Source of the DNA: Physcomitrium patens
Taxonomy: Eukaryota > Streptophyta > Bryopsida > Funariales > Funariaceae
Assembly (NCBI RefSeq): GCF_000002425.4
Contig: NC_037275.1
Location: forward strand, 10,278,533-10,342,532
Direction: 5' to 3'
Length of the DNA: 64,000 nucleotides
This document shows positions 63,478-64,000 of the stretch, piece by piece. The notes under the pieces are model-generated. The model saw nothing but the letters and a program-made list of their open reading frames with translations, was not told the origin of the DNA and made no database searches. The position numbers and the translations under genes are program-made. Within the stretch, counting starts at the first letter, position 1; the number at the start of each line of letters is the position of its first letter.

Positions 63478-64000
63478 TGTTAGGGACATAGTCCTTAGAA
63501 CCTTCTAGAGACAAGTTTCTAGAACCTTCTAGAGACAAGCTTCTAGAACCTTCTAGAAGCAAGTCTTTGGAACCTTCTAGAAGCTTCTTAGTTGGTAGAA
63601 GATGTTAGGGACATAGTCCTTAGAACCTTCTAGAGATAAGTTTCTAGAACCTTCTAGAAGCAAGTCTCTGGAACCTTCTAGAAACTTCCTAATTGGTAGA
63701 AGTTGCTTGAGAAGCTTCCTAAATAGGAGTATATATTGGAATCGAGGTTGAAGAGTTCTTCAGTCTCGACAACACATCTCTTGGAGCTCTAGCTCACCTC
63801 TCTGGTGTTGTTCTTGTATTCATTTGATTAATCTAGTTCTTGCCAGTTCTTCTTGAATTTCTTGTTGGATCTCAAGTCTGTATTTCTGTGTCCGTGACAA
63901 TTTGTTGAGATTGAACTCACCTCAGATATCAGAGCTAGTTTCTTCTTTGTTAGAGTGTGGATTACCCCTCTGCTTGGAAGTATACTAGCATTTTAGAGGT
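63478..64000 (+). mobile_element. 5' LTR and primer-binding site of a probable Copia element, running off the window
   Basis: An LTR-like unit starts TGTTAGGGACATAGTCC at 63478 and ends near 63924. It is followed by a tRNA-Met-type primer-binding sequence (ATATCAGAGC, 63926-63935), as in Copia elements. Its first 230 bp are a direct duplication (unit starts at 63478 and 63603) full of alternating GAA and TTC blocks. A TATA box (AGTATATATT) follows at about 63729-63738. Coding parts lie beyond the window, so family and state cannot be judged. It appears better preserved than the other LTR fossils here. Confidence 0.7.
63495..63700 (+). promoter_or_regulatory. Array of heat-shock-element-like motifs in an LTR
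   Basis: Repeated GAAccTTCtaGAA units, the alternating nGAAn/nTTCn layout bound by plant heat-shock factors. At least six clusters with three or more units occur, for example TTCTAGAACCTTCTAGAAG at 63541-63559 and GAACCTTCTAGAAGCTTC at 63570-63587. They sit 30-230 bp upstream of a TATA box. Binding is inferred from motif form only. Confidence 0.65.

Noticed and set aside
63478-63710. GAA/TTC-rich repeats as simple satellite DNA
   Set aside because: They are bounded by an LTR start, a TATA box and a primer-binding site, so they belong to one LTR and not to a free tandem array.
1-64000. tRNA, rRNA, snoRNA, CRISPR array or prokaryotic operon
   Set aside because: No cloverleaf with A/B boxes, rRNA core or regularly spaced repeats seen. 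The only tRNA-like sequences are LTR primer-binding sites.

Overview
This window is nuclear DNA from a land plant. The best guess is a moss or moss-like bryophyte. The genes are intron-rich with plant-type products: a plastid fibrillin, a plastid-type SOUL protein, a GFA2-like mitochondrial J-protein, a DnaJ-X protein and a UMP1 proteasome chaperone. They lie as short, GC-richer islands in long AT-rich stretches full of (TA)n repeats and decayed transposons. The species call is inference; no organelle or rRNA sequence is present to fix it.

Layout. 1-1.7 kb: degenerate copy, still with introns, of the DnaJ-X gene found at 45 kb. 2.4-3.6 kb (-): three-exon twin-CX9C (DUF3128/Emi1-like) gene. 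3.7-8.9 kb: AT-rich, with a MULE transposase relic. 9.2-15.8 kb: broken LRR receptor-type gene split by a decayed Copia element. 16-18 kb: AT-rich spacer. 18.1-23.3 kb (-): complete 17-exon mitochondrial DnaJ (455 aa). 23.9-27.5 kb: AT-rich. 27.5-29 kb (-): NYN-domain pseudogene next to an unexplained GC-rich tract. 30.1-32.6 kb (-): glutamyl-tRNA synthetase gene with two frameshifts. 33.4-43 kb: partial Copia, a Ty3/gypsy chromovirus with LTRs, and a second, older gypsy fragment. 45-48.5 kb (+): complete 11-exon DnaJ-X gene (387 aa). 49.8-51.8 kb (+): complete 7-exon SOUL gene (301 aa). 53.3-54.8 kb (-): UMP1 gene (134 aa), apparently with an intron directly after the start codon. 57.7-59.5 kb (+): complete 6-exon fibrillin gene (257 aa). 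60.7 kb (+): 48-aa small ORF. 61-63.5 kb: AT-rich. 63.5-64 kb: an LTR carrying a dense array of heat-shock-element-like motifs ahead of a TATA box.

The intact genes are unrelated housekeeping genes. Proteostasis is over-represented (two J-proteins and a proteasome assembly factor), but nothing indicates a functional cluster. I rebuilt the exon models by hand from GT/AG sites, phase continuity and family similarity; every model given as complete closes in frame. I did not find an obviously new multi-gene system. The most interesting items are the HSE-rich LTR, the nearly intact but frameshifted GluRS gene, the ATG|intron start of UMP1, and the chimeric NYN/GC-rich locus.
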